Shown piece after piece: positions 11,545 to 22,067 of a stretch of DNA of 64,000 nt. The stretch spans positions 15,268,434 to 15,332,433 of the forward strand of contig NC_068934.1 in the NCBI RefSeq assembly GCF_023091745.1, given 5' to 3'. The notes under the pieces are model-generated. The model was given only the letters and a program-made list of their open reading frames with translations. It searched no databases and was not told the DNA's origin. Numbering within the stretch: position 1 is the first letter of the stretch; the number at the start of each line of letters is the position of its first letter. The DNA is from Budorcas taxicolor. Its lineage: Eukaryota; Chordata; Mammalia; Artiodactyla; Bovidae. A program made the position numbers and the translations under genes.

Positions 11545-12700
11545 TTTTCATTGTTTTTTTATTGAAGTAAAATTATAACACAAAATTAACCATTTAAAAA
11601 TGAGTAGCATTAAGTATATTTACAATGCGGCCACCACCAAAATATTTTTCTTGTCCCAAGAGGAAATTTTTTTATCCATTATACAATCATTTCCCTTTTC
11701 TCCCTGTTCTAGCCTGTTTCAACCTACCACCAATCTGCTTTTCTGTTTCTGTGGATTGACGTATTCTGAACGTCTCATGTAAATGGTATTGCACAACATG
11801 TGACTTTTTGTGTCTGATTTCTTTGACTTGGTGTATCTTCAGGGTTTATCTAGATTGCATCATGTGTCGGTACTCATTCTTTTTTCAGCTAGATAATACT
11901 ACATTGTATGTAAATACTACAATTTGCTTATCTAGTCATTTCTTTATGGACATTTTGGTACTTTTCACCTTTTGGCTATTGTTAATAGAGCTATTATAAA
12001 AGTATGCATGTGTATGTATGTATTCCTTTGAGTATTTGTTTTCATTTATTTTGGATATATAACCAAAACTGGAAATGGTATGGTAATCCTATGTTAAACT
12101 TTACAAGAAGCAGCCAAACTATTTTCTACAGTGGCTGAGTCATTTTACATTCCCACAAGTAATGCAATTTCTTCACCCCCTCATTTTTTCATTATAGCTG
12201 TCTTGTTAAACTTGAAGTCTCATTTTTAAATTTTTATTTCTCTATATATGACTGATGATGTTGAGCTTCTTTTCATATGTTTATTGGCCATTTGTACATC
12301 TTATTTGTAGAAATACCTACATAAGATCTCTGATCACTTTATAAAAATATTAAACTATTTTTTTAATTTAATTTTTGGCTACACAGCCATGAGGCATATG
12401 GGATCTTCGTTTCCCCGACCAGGGATTGAACCTACACCCCCTGCATTGGAAGTATGGAATCTTAATCACTGGACCAAGACCTTTGCCCATTTTTGAGCTT
12501 TGGTCTTTTTGTTGTTGAGTTGTAAGTGCAATTTATATATTCTGGATACTATATCCTTACCACAGATAAGACTGTCAAATATTTTGTCCCATTCTGTTTA
12601 TTTTACTTTCTCAGTAATGTTTCTTTATTTTAAAATATTTATTTCTGTCTCTCAAATAAGACTTCTAAATTTTTAATGTATTCACAGTATTAAAATAATA
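11545..12700 (-). mobile_element. Ancient L1 (L1M type), 3' UTR and ORF2 end, reverse
   Basis: In reverse: 'ttttttattgaagtaaaattataacac' (3' UTR), 'tccctgttctagcctgtttcaacctaccaccaatctg', and further right the ORF2 end around 'ttcccacaagtaatgcaatttcttcaccccctcattttttc' and 'gactgatgatgttgagcttc'. It is interrupted by a CHR-type SINE near 12370-12480 and resumes with 'acctttgcccatttttgagc'. Confidence 0.8.
12370..12480 (-). mobile_element. CHR-type tRNA-Glu SINE nested in L1
   Basis: 'ggctacacagccatgaggcatatgggatcttcgtttccccgaccagggattgaacctacaccccctgcattggaagtatggaatcttaatcactggacca' matches the cetartiodactyl CHR SINE in reverse. This family is shared by whales, hippos and ruminants and is older than Bov-tA. 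No clean TSD was seen. Confidence 0.75.
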
Positions 12701-12714
12701 ATTATGAAAAAACA

Positions 12715-12885
12715 TTGTACCCAAAGATGAAATACTTAAGCATCCAACCATAAGGAGAAGGTTAAATTAAATATTGTGAATCCATATTCAATATAAAATA
12801 GTGATCTACTACTCTATTAGACTGCTAAAATGTTAATATGTTAAATAATATCAACGTGGAATTTTTAAACAAAGGGCTTTTTTCA
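12715..12885 (+). repeat. Possible ancient L1M fragment
   Basis: 'acttaagcatccaaccataaggagaaggttaaattaaatattgtgaatccatattc' resembles the L1M ORF2 end 'cctaaatgtccatcaataggggaatggttaaataaattatgg'. The match is weak; the remaining 140 bp up to the BovB are unassigned. Confidence 0.4.
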
Positions 12886-13022
12886 AATGTTATAAAAACA
12901 GATGGAATTAACTTTTCACTGATTTCATTCATGAAGCCACCCTCCTCCTCACTCAATCTCACCCCATCATACCCAGTTAGTATCCAAGATGACTTACTGA
13001 CTAATACACAAGTACTTTACAT

Positions 13023-13328
13023 TCAGTGTGTGGTTGTGGTGTCATCTGCATATCTGAGGTTATTGATATTTCTCCCAGCAATCTTGATTCCAGCTTGTGT
13101 TTTGTCCAGTCCAGCATTTCTCATGATGTATTCTGCATATAAGTTAAATAAGCAGGGTGACAATATACAGCCTTGATGTACTCTTTTTCCTATTTGGAAC
13201 CCGTCTGTTGTTCCATGCCCAGTTCTAACTGTTGCTTCCTGACCTGCATACAGGTTTCTCAAGAGGCAGGTCAGGTGGTCTGGCATTCCCATCTCTTTCA
13301 GAATTTTCCACAGTTTATTGTGATCCAC
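13023..13328 (-). pseudogene. BovB RT fragment (palm with YADD)
   Basis: Frame of 101 codons starting at the MDHNKLWKILKEMG block. It contains the RT motif 'GCILSPCLFNLYAEYIM' and ends at RYADDTT, where the BovB match stops abruptly. Upstream codons for the catalytic FIDYAKAFD segment lie in another frame (about 13335-13375). 'KRVHQGC' replaces the usual KGVRQGC. Non-functional. Confidence 0.9.
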
Positions 13329-13473
13329 ACAGTCAAAGGCTTTGGCATAGTCAAAAAAGCAGAAATAGATGTTTTTCTGGAACTCTGTTCCTGTTTTGAT
13401 GATCCAGCAGATGTTGACAATTTAATCTCTGGTTTCTCTGTGTTTTCTAAAACCAGCTTGAACATCTTGAAGT

Positions 13474-14134
13474 TCACCATTCAGGTATTGCTGAAGCCTG
13501 GCTTGGAGAATTTTGAGCATTGCTAGCGTGTGAGGTAAGTGCAATTGTGCAGTGGTTTGAGCATTCTTTGGCATTGACTTTCTTTGGGATTGGAATGAAA
13601 ACTGACCTTTTCCAGTCCTGTGGCCACTCCTGAGTTTCCCCAATTTTTTGGCATATTGAGTGCAGCACTTTCACAGCATCATCTTTCAGCATTTGAAACA
13701 GCTTAACTGGAATTCCATCACCTCCACTAGCTTTGTTCATAGTGATGCTTCTAAGGTCCACTTGACTTCACATTCAAGGATATCTGGCTCTAGGTGAGTG
13801 ATCACAACATCGTGATTATGTTGGTCGTGAAGATCTTGTTTTTGTATAGTTCTTCTGTGTATTCTCACCACCTCTTCTTAATATCTTCTGCTTCTGTTAG
13901 ATCCATACCATTTCTGTCCTTTATTGTGCCCATCTTTGCATGAAATGTACCCTTGGTATCTCTAATTTTCTTGAAGAGATCTCTAGTCTTTCCCATTCTG
14001 TTGTTTTCCTCTTTTTCTTTGCATTGATCACTGAGGAAGGCTTTCTTATCTCTCCTTGTTCTTCTTTGGAACTCTGAATTCAGATGCTCATATCTTTCTT
14101 TTTCTCCTTTGCTTTTCACTCCTGTTCTTTTCAC
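13474..14134 (-). pseudogene. BovB ORF linker and N-terminal RT, broken
   Basis: Two frames (14134-13865 and 13761-13474) carry the linker (KGEKERYEHLN, DLFKKIRDTKGTFHAKMG, DGIPVKLFQMLKDDAVKVLH, VFIPIPKK), collinear with the second BovB at 43362-44100. The junction between them (13762-13864) is shifted, and stops end the second frame near 13474. Confidence 0.88.
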
Positions 14135-14325
14135 AGCTATTTATAAGGCATCCCCGGACAGCCATTTTGCTTTTTTTACATTTCTTTTCCATTTCTTTTA
14201 CATGATCCCTGTCTCTTGTATAATGTCATGAACCTCCGTCCATAATTCATCAGGTAATCTATCTATGAGATCTAGTCCCTTAAATCTATTTCTCACTTCC
14301 ACTGTATAATCATAAGGGATTTGAT

Positions 14326-14841
14326 TCAGGTCATACTGAATGGTCTAGTGGTTTTCCCTAGTTTCTTCAATTTAAATCTGAATTTGGCAATAAGGAGTTC
14401 ATGATATGAGCCACAGTCAGCTCCCAGTCTTGTTTTTGCTGACTGTATAGAGCTTCTCCATCTTTGGCTGCAAAGAATATAATCAATCTGATCTTGGTGT
14501 TGTCTATCTGATGATGTCCACGTGTAGAGTCTTCTCTTGTGTTGTTGGAAGAGGGTATTTGCTATGACCAGTGCATTCTCTTGGCAAAACTCTATTAGTC
14601 TTTGCCCTGCTTCATTCCGTACTCCAAGGCCAAATTTGCCTGTTACCTCAGGTGTTTCTTGACTTCCTACTTTTGCATTCCAGTCCCCTATAATGAAAAG
14701 GACATCTTTTTTGGGTGTTAGTTCTAAAAGGTCTTGTAGGTTTTCATAGAACCGTTCAGCTTCTTCAGTGTTACTCATTGGGGCATAGACTTGGATTACT
14801 GTGGTATTGAATGGTTTGCCTTGGAAACAAACAGAGATCAT
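14326..14841 (-). pseudogene. BovB apurinic-type endonuclease domain
   Basis: An open 171-codon stretch of the endonuclease that nicks target DNA for target-primed reverse transcription. Visible motifs are VIQVYAP, the metal/catalytic motif GDWNAKVG (about residues 53-60) and DQIDYI (about residues 117-122). The final SDH motif reads GSYHELL, an Asp-to-Tyr change (codon tat near 14407-14409) at a residue normally essential for catalysis. The N-terminal part of the domain (before MISVCFQGKPF) continues upstream to 14940 in a disrupted frame. Confidence 0.9.
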
Positions 14842-14953
14842 TCTGTGGTTTTTGAGATTGCATCCAAGTACTGCATTTCAGACTGTTTTGTTGACCATGA
14901 TGGCTACTCCATTTCTTCTAAGGGATTCCTGCCCTCAGCAGTAGATATAATGG

Positions 14954-15475
14954 TCACAGAAAACTAGTCAATCTAATCACATGGACCACAGCCTTGTCTA
15001 ACTCAGTGAAACTAAGCTATGCCTTGTGGGGCCACCCAAGATGGATGGGTTGTGGTAGAGAGGTCTGATAAACTGTCGTCCACTGGAGAAGGGAATGGCA
15101 AACCACTTCAGTATTCTTGCCTTGAGAACCACATGAACAGTATGAAAAGGCAAAATGATAGGATACTGAAAGAGGAACTCCCCAGGTTGGTAGTGCCCAA
15201 TATGCTACTGGAGATCAGTGGAGAAATAACTCCAGAAAGAATGAAGGGATGGAAGGAAAGCAAAAACAATACCCAGCTGTGGATGTGACTGGTGATAGAA
15301 GCAGGTCTGATGCTGTAAAGAGCAATATTGCATACGAATTTGGAATGTTAGGTCCATGAATCAAGGCAAATTGGAAGTGGTCAAACAGGAAAATGAAAGA
15401 CTGAATGTTGACATTCTAGGAATCAGCAAACTAAAATGGACTGAATAGGTGAATTTAACTCAGATGACCATTATA
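14954..15475 (+). mobile_element. BovB LINE 5' segment, inverted relative to 13033-14956
   Basis: Forward BovB leader from 'tcacagaaaactagtcaatctaatcacatggacc' through 'ctggagatcagtggagaaataactcc' and 'ggaatgttaggtccatgaatcaaggcaaattggaagtgg' to 'cagatgaccattata'. It stops at exactly the point where the minus-strand segment begins: the 11-mer tgaccattata at 15465-15475 is repeated in reverse at 14946-14956. The two parts together make one nearly continuous BovB with its 5' end flipped. Confidence 0.93.
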
Positions 15476-16020
15476 CTTAAGAATAGAAATGTAAATAGTT
15501 GAAAGATAATGACAAATTACAAGGAAAGGAATTCAGAAAGCCAGGAAGTCGCCCACATTCCACAGCTAGAAAGGAAGGAAAGCAAAATTTAAATACAGAT
15601 TATCTGATTCTAAAACTGTTATTTAAACAATGTGACTTTCTTCTATGATATCATTATAAAAATGGCATAATATCCTAGTAAAAGATTCAACATGTAAATA
15701 TAATTTTAAAATTCTAGTCAACAGTTATGCATAAGCATCATTCCCTACGGCCATCTCTGTTGTGGATTTGATCTGATAAGTCTTCTAAACAAAAGGGTAG
15801 TATTTATGAGAAGAGAATATCTGTATAATTAGGATGAGAATAATTGTGAGACTCTGATTAAAAACGTAGCTTGCATATTCAGTTATCAATGTCTGGTATT
15901 GCTGCTAAAGTGAGAAATGAAATCCTTTCTCATACTTCAACAGCCCTTTATAACTGTAGTGCCTAGGACAGGATTTAGACCATGATGATGTTAACTCATT
16001 CTGAGTTGATGAAGCCCCCT
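15476..16020. other. No gene or recognised repeat
   Basis: AT-rich flank of the inverted BovB. No TSD partner could be found because the 3' end of that BovB is missing. Confidence 0.5.
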
Positions 16021-16032
16021 ATTAGAGCTCAG

Positions 16033-16366
16033 TTCAGTTCAGTTCAGTTCAGTCGCTTAGTCATGTCCGACTCTTTACGACCCCATGAATCGCAGCACGC
16101 CAGGCCTCCCTGTCCATCACCATCTCCTGGAGTTCACTCAGACTCACATCCATCGAGTCCATGATGCCATCCGGCCATCTCATCCTCGGTCGTCCCCTTC
16201 TCCTCCTGCCCCCAATCCCTCCCAGCATCAGAGTCTTTCCAATGAGTCAACTCTTCTCATGAGGTGGCCAAAGTACTGGAGCTTCAGCTTTAGCATCATT
16301 CCTTCCAAAGAAATCCCAGGGTTGATCTCCTTCAGAATGGATCGGTTGGATTTCCTTGCAGTCCAT
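16033..16366 (-). mobile_element. BovB 3' end with (TTCAG)n tail and TSD
   Basis: A 334-bp 5'-truncated BovB in reverse. The left end carries the characteristic pentamer tail (ttcag)n at 16033-16052. The target site 'ttagagctcag' is found at 16022-16032 and again at 16367-16377, giving an 11-bp TSD. The 5' truncation point is at 'cttgcagtcca'. Confidence 0.95.
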
Positions 16367-16379
16367 TTAGAGCTCAGTA

Positions 16380-16855
16380 ACTGCCAAAGAGGTGAGAGTG
16401 TGGTGAAGGAAACATTGTTCCAGGGATTAAAGATGACCATTTGCAGTAAGTTATTTAACTCAATATCTGGTCCTGTATAATAAATACATATTATCCCCAT
16501 CTCCTAACCTTGAAAATTAAGTATTTCTAGAGGTCAAATGATTTCCATTACTAATGTACCGAGAGGCACATATAAACTGATTCTTTAAAAAAAATATCAT
16601 CTATGAAAGCTGGGACTTCAAGACTGGTGAAATAATGAGCTCAGCAAGCTCTCTTTCCAGGAAAATAACTTTAACTGGTAAAATTTTATTTATATATATA
16701 AGTATATACATATTATATATTGAATGAACATGAAACCACATAATAACATAACCTGTGACATGGAACTAAATGAAATGATTAGGGCAAATTTATAGGGGCA
16801 AATATCTGAAAAGAAAAACCTTAAATCAATAATCTGATTTTCCCCTTAACGCACT
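16380..16855. other. No gene; AT-rich
   Basis: Unassigned sequence including a short (TA)-rich stretch at 16690-16725. The 131-codon frame at 16085-16480 is produced by the BovB tail running into this flank and is not a gene. Confidence 0.5.
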
Positions 16856-16859
16856 CAAA

Positions 16860-18670
16860 ACACCAGGACAAACTGACAGCAAGAAGAAGGGAGGATGTAA
16901 GTGCAAATAAATGAAACAGAAAAGGAAAAATTAACAACAACAAAAATAAAACAAAAACCCGATTCTTTGAAATCAATGAAATTGACTAACCTTTAGCTAG
17001 ACTACCCATGAAGAAAAGAGAGAAGCTTTAAATTACAAAAATCGGGATTGAAACAGGATACATCCTTACATACCGCAGAAAAAATAAATATTTCTCTACT
17101 TAAATTATAAAGGAATATTATTCACCACATTATATCAACAAATTAGATAGCTTAGATAAAATGGAAAAATTCCTAGAAAGACAGAAATTATTGAAATTGT
17201 ATTAGTAGAAAGCAGGAAATCTACATAGACTTATAACAAGTAAATATATTGAATTCTTAAGCAAAATATAAAAGAAAAGCCCCATAAAAAATCCAAAGTC
17301 TAAATAGTTTCATTGGTAAAATTTTCAGAAGATTTAAAGAAAAGTTAATAGACAAAAAATAAACAAAAACTTCAATATAAATGTCAATTCTTCTACACCA
17401 ATTTTTCAAATTCTTGCAAAGAATAGAAGAGCTATGAATCAAGTGTTACTTTGGCACCAGAGAAAAACTTCACAAGAAAAGAAAAATACCAACTAATACC
17501 TATTGTAAATTCAGACGCAGAAAAGTCAGCAAAGGACCAGCTAGGAGAATCTAGCTATATATAAACATTGTATACCGTGGCCAAGTATAATTTATTTCTG
17601 GATACAAGCTTGTTTTAAGAACTGAAAATCAACTAATGTGATATATCATATCAATACGGTAAGGACAGAAATCATACTTATCTCCACAAACAAAGTGAAA
17701 TAATTTAACCTAATTCAGTAGGGGTAGAAGAAAAACTCCTTAACTTGATAAAAGGCATCTGCAAGAAACACACAGTTAACATCTGCTTTAGTGTTAAAAG
17801 ATTAAATGCTTTCTTCCTTGAAATTAGGAATAAAAATTAAATCTCCATTCTGAGAATTAATTGAATTCTGAGCCTTTTTTAAAAAAAATACAAATTCCAA
17901 AAAAAAAAGAAGTAAAGCTAACTCTATCTAAGGTGACAGGATTTTTAAACAAAGAAAATCCTAAGTAATTGGCTATGAAAAAAAATCTTTGCTACGATAG
18001 AGGATACAGGACCAATACAGAGGAATCATTTTTTTTTTTTTTTTTTCAGAACTAATTTGGCAAAGGAGAACAGAGCTGCTGGGCTTATCACTTAATGATT
18101 TTGACATTTATTACAAAGCTACAGGAATAATGATAGTGTGAAACTAGTTTAAGGATAGAGACGTAGATTAACAGAGTAAAATTGAGAGTCCATAAGTAAA
18201 TCTGTATACTTTTGACCAATTGTTTTGCAACAAGAGGTTATTTAGTAGAGATTTAGTAGAGAAAGAATTGTCTTTCTCTACTAAACAAAAACACTGGGTA
18301 CAGAAATACCAGGGTTACCGTATGCTAAAGAATGAAGTTAGGCCTATACTTCAAAGTCTTTACCAAAAAAATTACTATATTTTCACATTTCTAAAATATC
18401 TACAGAGTATCTTGTGTGATCAAAATAATTAATAACATCACTAAAAATAATTTCTATGGAAAGTAATTTAGTGGTTATTTAGGGTTGTAGAGGGATGAAG
18501 GGAATAGGGAATGATTGCCAATGGGCATCAGTTTATTTTGGTGGGGATAAAAAGTTCTAAAATGAGATATTAGTGATGATTGCACAATACTTGAATATGT
18601 TTTAAAAATCATTGAACTGTGCATTTTGAATAGGTGAATTTTGTGGTATTATATCTCTATAAACCTGGGA
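16860..18670 (+). mobile_element. Ancient L1 (L1M type), ORF2 and 3' UTR
   Basis: A long, heavily mutated L1. ORF2 blocks in order: 'attctttgaaatcaatgaaattgactaacc' (16960), 'gtaaaattttcagaagatttaaag' (17315), 'ggcatctgcaagaaacacacagttaac' (17755), 'tttattacaaagctacaggaataatgatagtgtg' (18108) and 'tgaagttaggcctatacttc' (18333). The 3' UTR follows at 18450-18665, with 'ttgcacaatacttgaatatg' and 'gtgaattttgtggtattatatctctataaa'. Stops occur throughout. Confidence 0.85.
18252..18285. repeat. Perfect 14-bp inverted repeat in the old L1
   Basis: The arm tttagtagagaaag (18252-18265) is followed by loop aattgt and the exact complement ctttctctactaaa (18272-18285). The left arm is also partly duplicated at 18241-18250. 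See findings. Confidence 0.9.
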
Positions 18671-18688
18671 GCAATAAACCTGCATGAG

Positions 18689-18720
18689 GTGTGTGTGTGT
18701 GCACATGCACACACACACAC
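18689..18720. repeat. (GT)n-(AC)n palindrome
   Basis: gtgtgtgtgtgtgc (18689-18702), loop acat, then gcacacacacacac (18707-18720): a perfect 14-bp stem of alternating purine-pyrimidine sequence. Confidence 0.93.
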
Positions 18721-18721
18721 A

Positions 18722-19650
18722 AGATATCACTTGAGAACTCCTGTGCAAACCAAACATCAGTACTCTTACCTCTCTCAATAGTCTCTGTTCTTACTCTTGT
18801 CTAAAACTATGTGTTTTCCTTTGAGGTGAAATTCTTATTTGATACTACTTGATGCTTCTGAAACATTGATATTTAAAAATCTTAGTCACATAATATGCAC
18901 TCCTTTTCCTTCTGTTGATATTCCCCAGGGAAATGTTTAAGACTCCATATGTGAACAAATAATTATTTCGTTATACAAAAAGAAATTAAATTGCTGCTGT
19001 TGGCAACAGAACTAAAACAGCAAATCTTGGTTGACTTCTTTTCAAAGGTTAGTTTTGGAGTTTTGGTGTGTGTGTTTTTTTTTTGTTTGTTTGTTTTTTT
19101 CCCGTAGATAAGTTAGTCAGTGATTTTAAGTGTCAGTATGATTATATACCTGTCAGGAAATAGGATTGTATTTATTCTAATTGACCTCCAGTGAATTCTA
19201 TGTTATTAGATAGTCTGACTATATTATAAGCTGTTAAGGAAAACAGCCAAGAGAAGTCAGAGAACTGCCACTAAAGGTAAATGAAACTGTATAACCTCAG
19301 AATTTGTTATCTGGGACAGTGATTGGCTCCTAATTTCAAAGTGGCAGCTGCCATTAAGAAATTTCTGCTGGTTGGTCTCCAGAGTTGCTGTGGAGCAAGC
19401 ATCAGCTTTTCTTGCTATGAAATTGGATTTGATTAGGGACTGGGAAGGGCAACGGATGGTGTTGTGGGAAGACGTCTTCATTTTGATATGGGAAAGTTTG
19501 CTGTCACTGTGAGATGCTTCCCCATGGAGTCCTTATATTACCAGTAGTTGTTTTATTAAAATCATTATTTTCCCTTTAAGTAGCACATGCTTAAACTGAA
19601 AGATATTTGCCTAAAAACCAACAAAACCTTCATAGGCTTCCTCCTTATGT
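18722..19650. other. No gene; T-rich tract at 19070-19100
   Basis: Mostly unassigned. The tract at 19066-19100 is a T/G-rich run (tttttttttgtttgtttg). Confidence 0.5.
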
Positions 19651-19812
19651 GTGAAAAGTGAAGTGTTAGTTGCTCAGTCATGTCTGACTCTCTGCCACTC
19701 TATGGATTACAGCCATTACCTTCTCTAGGGGAATATTCCTGACACAGTTATCGAACTTAGGTCTCCTGCAGTTCAGGTAAGTTCTTTACCATCTGACTCA
19801 CCATGGAAACCC
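19651..19812 (-). mobile_element. Bov-tA SINE with internal deletion
   Basis: Reverse copy from 'gtgaaaagtgaagtgttagttgctcagtcatg' to 'accatggaaaccccc'. About 45 bp of the centre (the 'gaatactggagtgggt' block) is missing. Confidence 0.9.
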
Positions 19813-20094
19813 CCACTCCTCACTTGTACACTCCTTATTTATACTGATTGTAACTAGCATTTCAATGCATAGAGAAACATTTTGATATGCAAAAGAAAAA
19901 AAAAAACACCATAAAATGGAACTATTGAAGTGTATAGCAGCAATGCAGAGTTTCTCTATGTTCTTTGAAATTTATTTCCTCCAGTGTTTCAGAATAAAAG
20001 TTCAACTTTGTGCAGCATTCAATACTGGGATGTGTATTACAAACATCCTCAAATATGCCAAGCAATGTCTTACCACACTGCCTTTAAAACTTAT

Positions 20095-20680
20095 TCCTGC
20101 CATCTAAAATAACCTTTCTCCTCTTTACTACTGGATGAAACTATGTTCATTCTTCAAAACCTTAAACAAACAAGCCCCTGAGGTTCTCTGGAACCCCTCT
20201 GAGGCACTGCAAAGCCCACTGACACAGTCAGTATGCACTCATATCTATGGCAGCGCTTCTCACATTATGTGACATGGTAATGTTATTGCTGGGGCTTCTC
20301 AGGTGGCTCAGTGGTAAAAAGGAAATGACAACCCACTCCAGTATTGTTGCATGGAGAATCCCATGGACAGAGGAGCCTGGCGAGCTACAGTCCATGGGGT
20401 CACAAAGAGTTGGACATGAATGAGCAACTAAGCATGCACAGCAAGGTTAATGTCATGTTTTATGTGTTTATAACAATATTTTGCCTGTTGTAATTTAAGC
20501 AAAAGTATTATCTTTTGTTTCCTGAAAAAAAATTCAATATTTTTATATTCTATCTATGCTATGTATTCATTCACATTTTTTATATTCTTTATATTTTGTT
20601 TCTCTGGATAAATTTTAAGTTTCATCAAAACTAGAAATGTGTTTTCTATCACTATGATAGTTCTACAGGGACTCTATAAG
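20095..20680 (+). repeat. L2 LINE 3' region, split by a Bov-tA
   Basis: 'ttcattcttcaaaaccttaaac', 'ggttctctggaacccc' and 'cttctcacattatgtgac' follow the ancient L2 3' end. After the SINE, 'gtttctctggataaattttaagtttcatcaaaactagaaatgtg' fits the later L2 block 'gtctcccccactagactgtgagctccttgagggcagggactgtg'. Confidence 0.55.
20291..20442 (+). mobile_element. Bov-tA SINE with internal deletion
   Basis: 'ggggcttctcaggtggctcagtggtaaa' passes directly to 'aggaaatgacaacccactcc', so the promoter-distal tRNA part (about 55 bp) is missing. It ends at 'gttggacatgaatgagcaacta'. Confidence 0.9.
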
Positions 20681-20954
20681 GAAAAAAAAAAAAAAAAAAA
20701 CCATGGCATTGCATTGAATAGTTTTGACAGTATATTCATTTTTGTTTTCTTTTAAATGTTTTAATAATGCAGTCAAGTGGTAGTGTTATCTACTTTGTGC
20801 TCAATAGGCAGCAAAGAGAGGTTGGTTATTTGTCCAGAGCTGCATTGTTGTCAAATTAAAAAGTGGTTACAGAATTGATACTTAAGATTAGGTTTTCTGA
20901 AAAGAAGTAAAGACCTTTCTCTTGTGGACAAATAATTATTTTCTTTTATAAGAT

Positions 20955-21175
20955 GTTTTTTGTTGTTTGCTGTATGGTTGCTAAGTTGTGTTTGACTCTT
21001 TAACAGCCCCATGGACTCTAGACTGCTAAGCTCCTCTGTCCACAGGTTTTCTCAGGCAAGAATACTGAAGTAGGTTGCCATTTCCTTCTCCCAGGGGATC
21101 TTCCCAACCTAGAAATTGAACCTGCATCTCTTGCTTTGGCAGATGGATTCTTTAGCACTGACCCACCCGGGACAC
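20955..21175 (-). mobile_element. Bov-tA SINE
   Basis: Reverse, full length: 'ttgttgtttgctgtatggttgctaagttgtgtttgactctt' to 'gcactgacccacccgggac'. The (TTG)n start is the reverse of the (CAA)n tail of this subtype. Confidence 0.9.
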
Positions 21176-21179
21176 TGAA

Positions 21180-21650
21180 AATGCCAGAAAATCTTTAACC
21201 AAATGACTTTACATTTTTGTATAAATTTATTTCAGTCACAGCGTATCTTGTTATTTTTAGGCAGATATGTGACTGCAGTATATTTTTGAACCAATGAAAT
21301 ACTTGATAAAATTTAATTTCAAAATTCTAAAGAGTTTACATTTTAATTGAAAACATATTTTAGAAGTTATATACTATGCTTGTTTTTAGTAGAACATGAT
21401 GAATCACAATGTAATATCATAAGAGGATTAATTTTTGCAAGTTCTTAGTTATAACATGATAAAAATTGCCTATAGAAGATTGAGAAACTATATCAAGATA
21501 TACAATCCCATGATATGGGACTACTACTCTAAATGTTTTGGCATATTTTCTTTCAGATTTTTTATTTGTATAAATATCATGTTTTCAACGTAAGCTGTCT
21601 AACATCCTCCATAACTGTTATAGGGATCTATAAAAGATGATCATTCAGAA
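21180..21650. other. No gene or recognised repeat
   Basis: AT-rich sequence with stops in all frames. Confidence 0.5.
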
Positions 21651-21871
21651 GTGCGAGGTGAGGTGAGGTGAAGTCGCTCAGTCGTGTCCGATTCTTTGCG
21701 ACCCCGTGGACTGTAGCCTACCAGGCTCCTCCATCCAGGGGATTCTCCAGGCAAGAATACTGGAGTGGGTTGCCATTTCCTTCTCCAGGGGATCTTCCCG
21801 ACCCAGGGATCGAACCCAGGTCTCCCACATTGGAGGCAGACGCTTTAACCTCTGAGCCACCAGGGAAGCCC
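21651..21871 (-). mobile_element. Bov-tA SINE with (GAGGT)n tail
   Basis: Very well preserved reverse copy. The tail is an expanded pentamer gaggt/gaggt/gaggt at 21655-21669. It ends at 'gagccaccagggaagccc', directly abutting a BovB tail. Confidence 0.95.
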
Positions 21872-22067
21872 AGTTCAGTCACTCAGTCATGTCCAACTCT
21901 TTGTGACCCCATGAATCGCAGCACGCCAGGCCTCCCTGTCCATCACCAACTCCTGGAGTTCACCCAAACTCATGTGCATCGAGTTGGTGATGCCATCCAG
22001 CCATCTCCTCTGTTGTCCTCTTCTCCTTCTGCCCCCAATCCCTCCCAGCATCAGGGTCTTTTCCAAT
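21872..22067 (-). mobile_element. BovB LINE 3' end
   Basis: 'agttcagtcactcagtcatgtccaactctttgtgaccccatgaatcgcagcacgccagg...cccccaatccctcccagcatcagggtcttttcc'. About 195 bp, joined to the Bov-tA on its left without a spacer. Confidence 0.93.

Larger units (their letters stand above)
13033..14956 (-). mobile_element. BovB LINE, internal segment (main part of a 5'-inverted copy)
   Basis: Read in reverse it gives the BovB endonuclease, the linker, and the RT up to YADD. It starts at the 'ccattatatctactgctg' position of BovB (right end) and is cut at about 13033 just after the YADD codons, so the C-terminal part and 3' tail are absent. At 14954-14956 it passes through a 3-base overlap (tca) into the BovB 5' leader in the opposite orientation. 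Many frameshifts and stops are present. Confidence 0.93.

Noticed and set aside
16085..16480. 131-codon plus-strand frame
   Set aside because: Most of it is the antisense of a BovB 3' end (TSD-bounded 16033-16366) running into flank. Not a gene.
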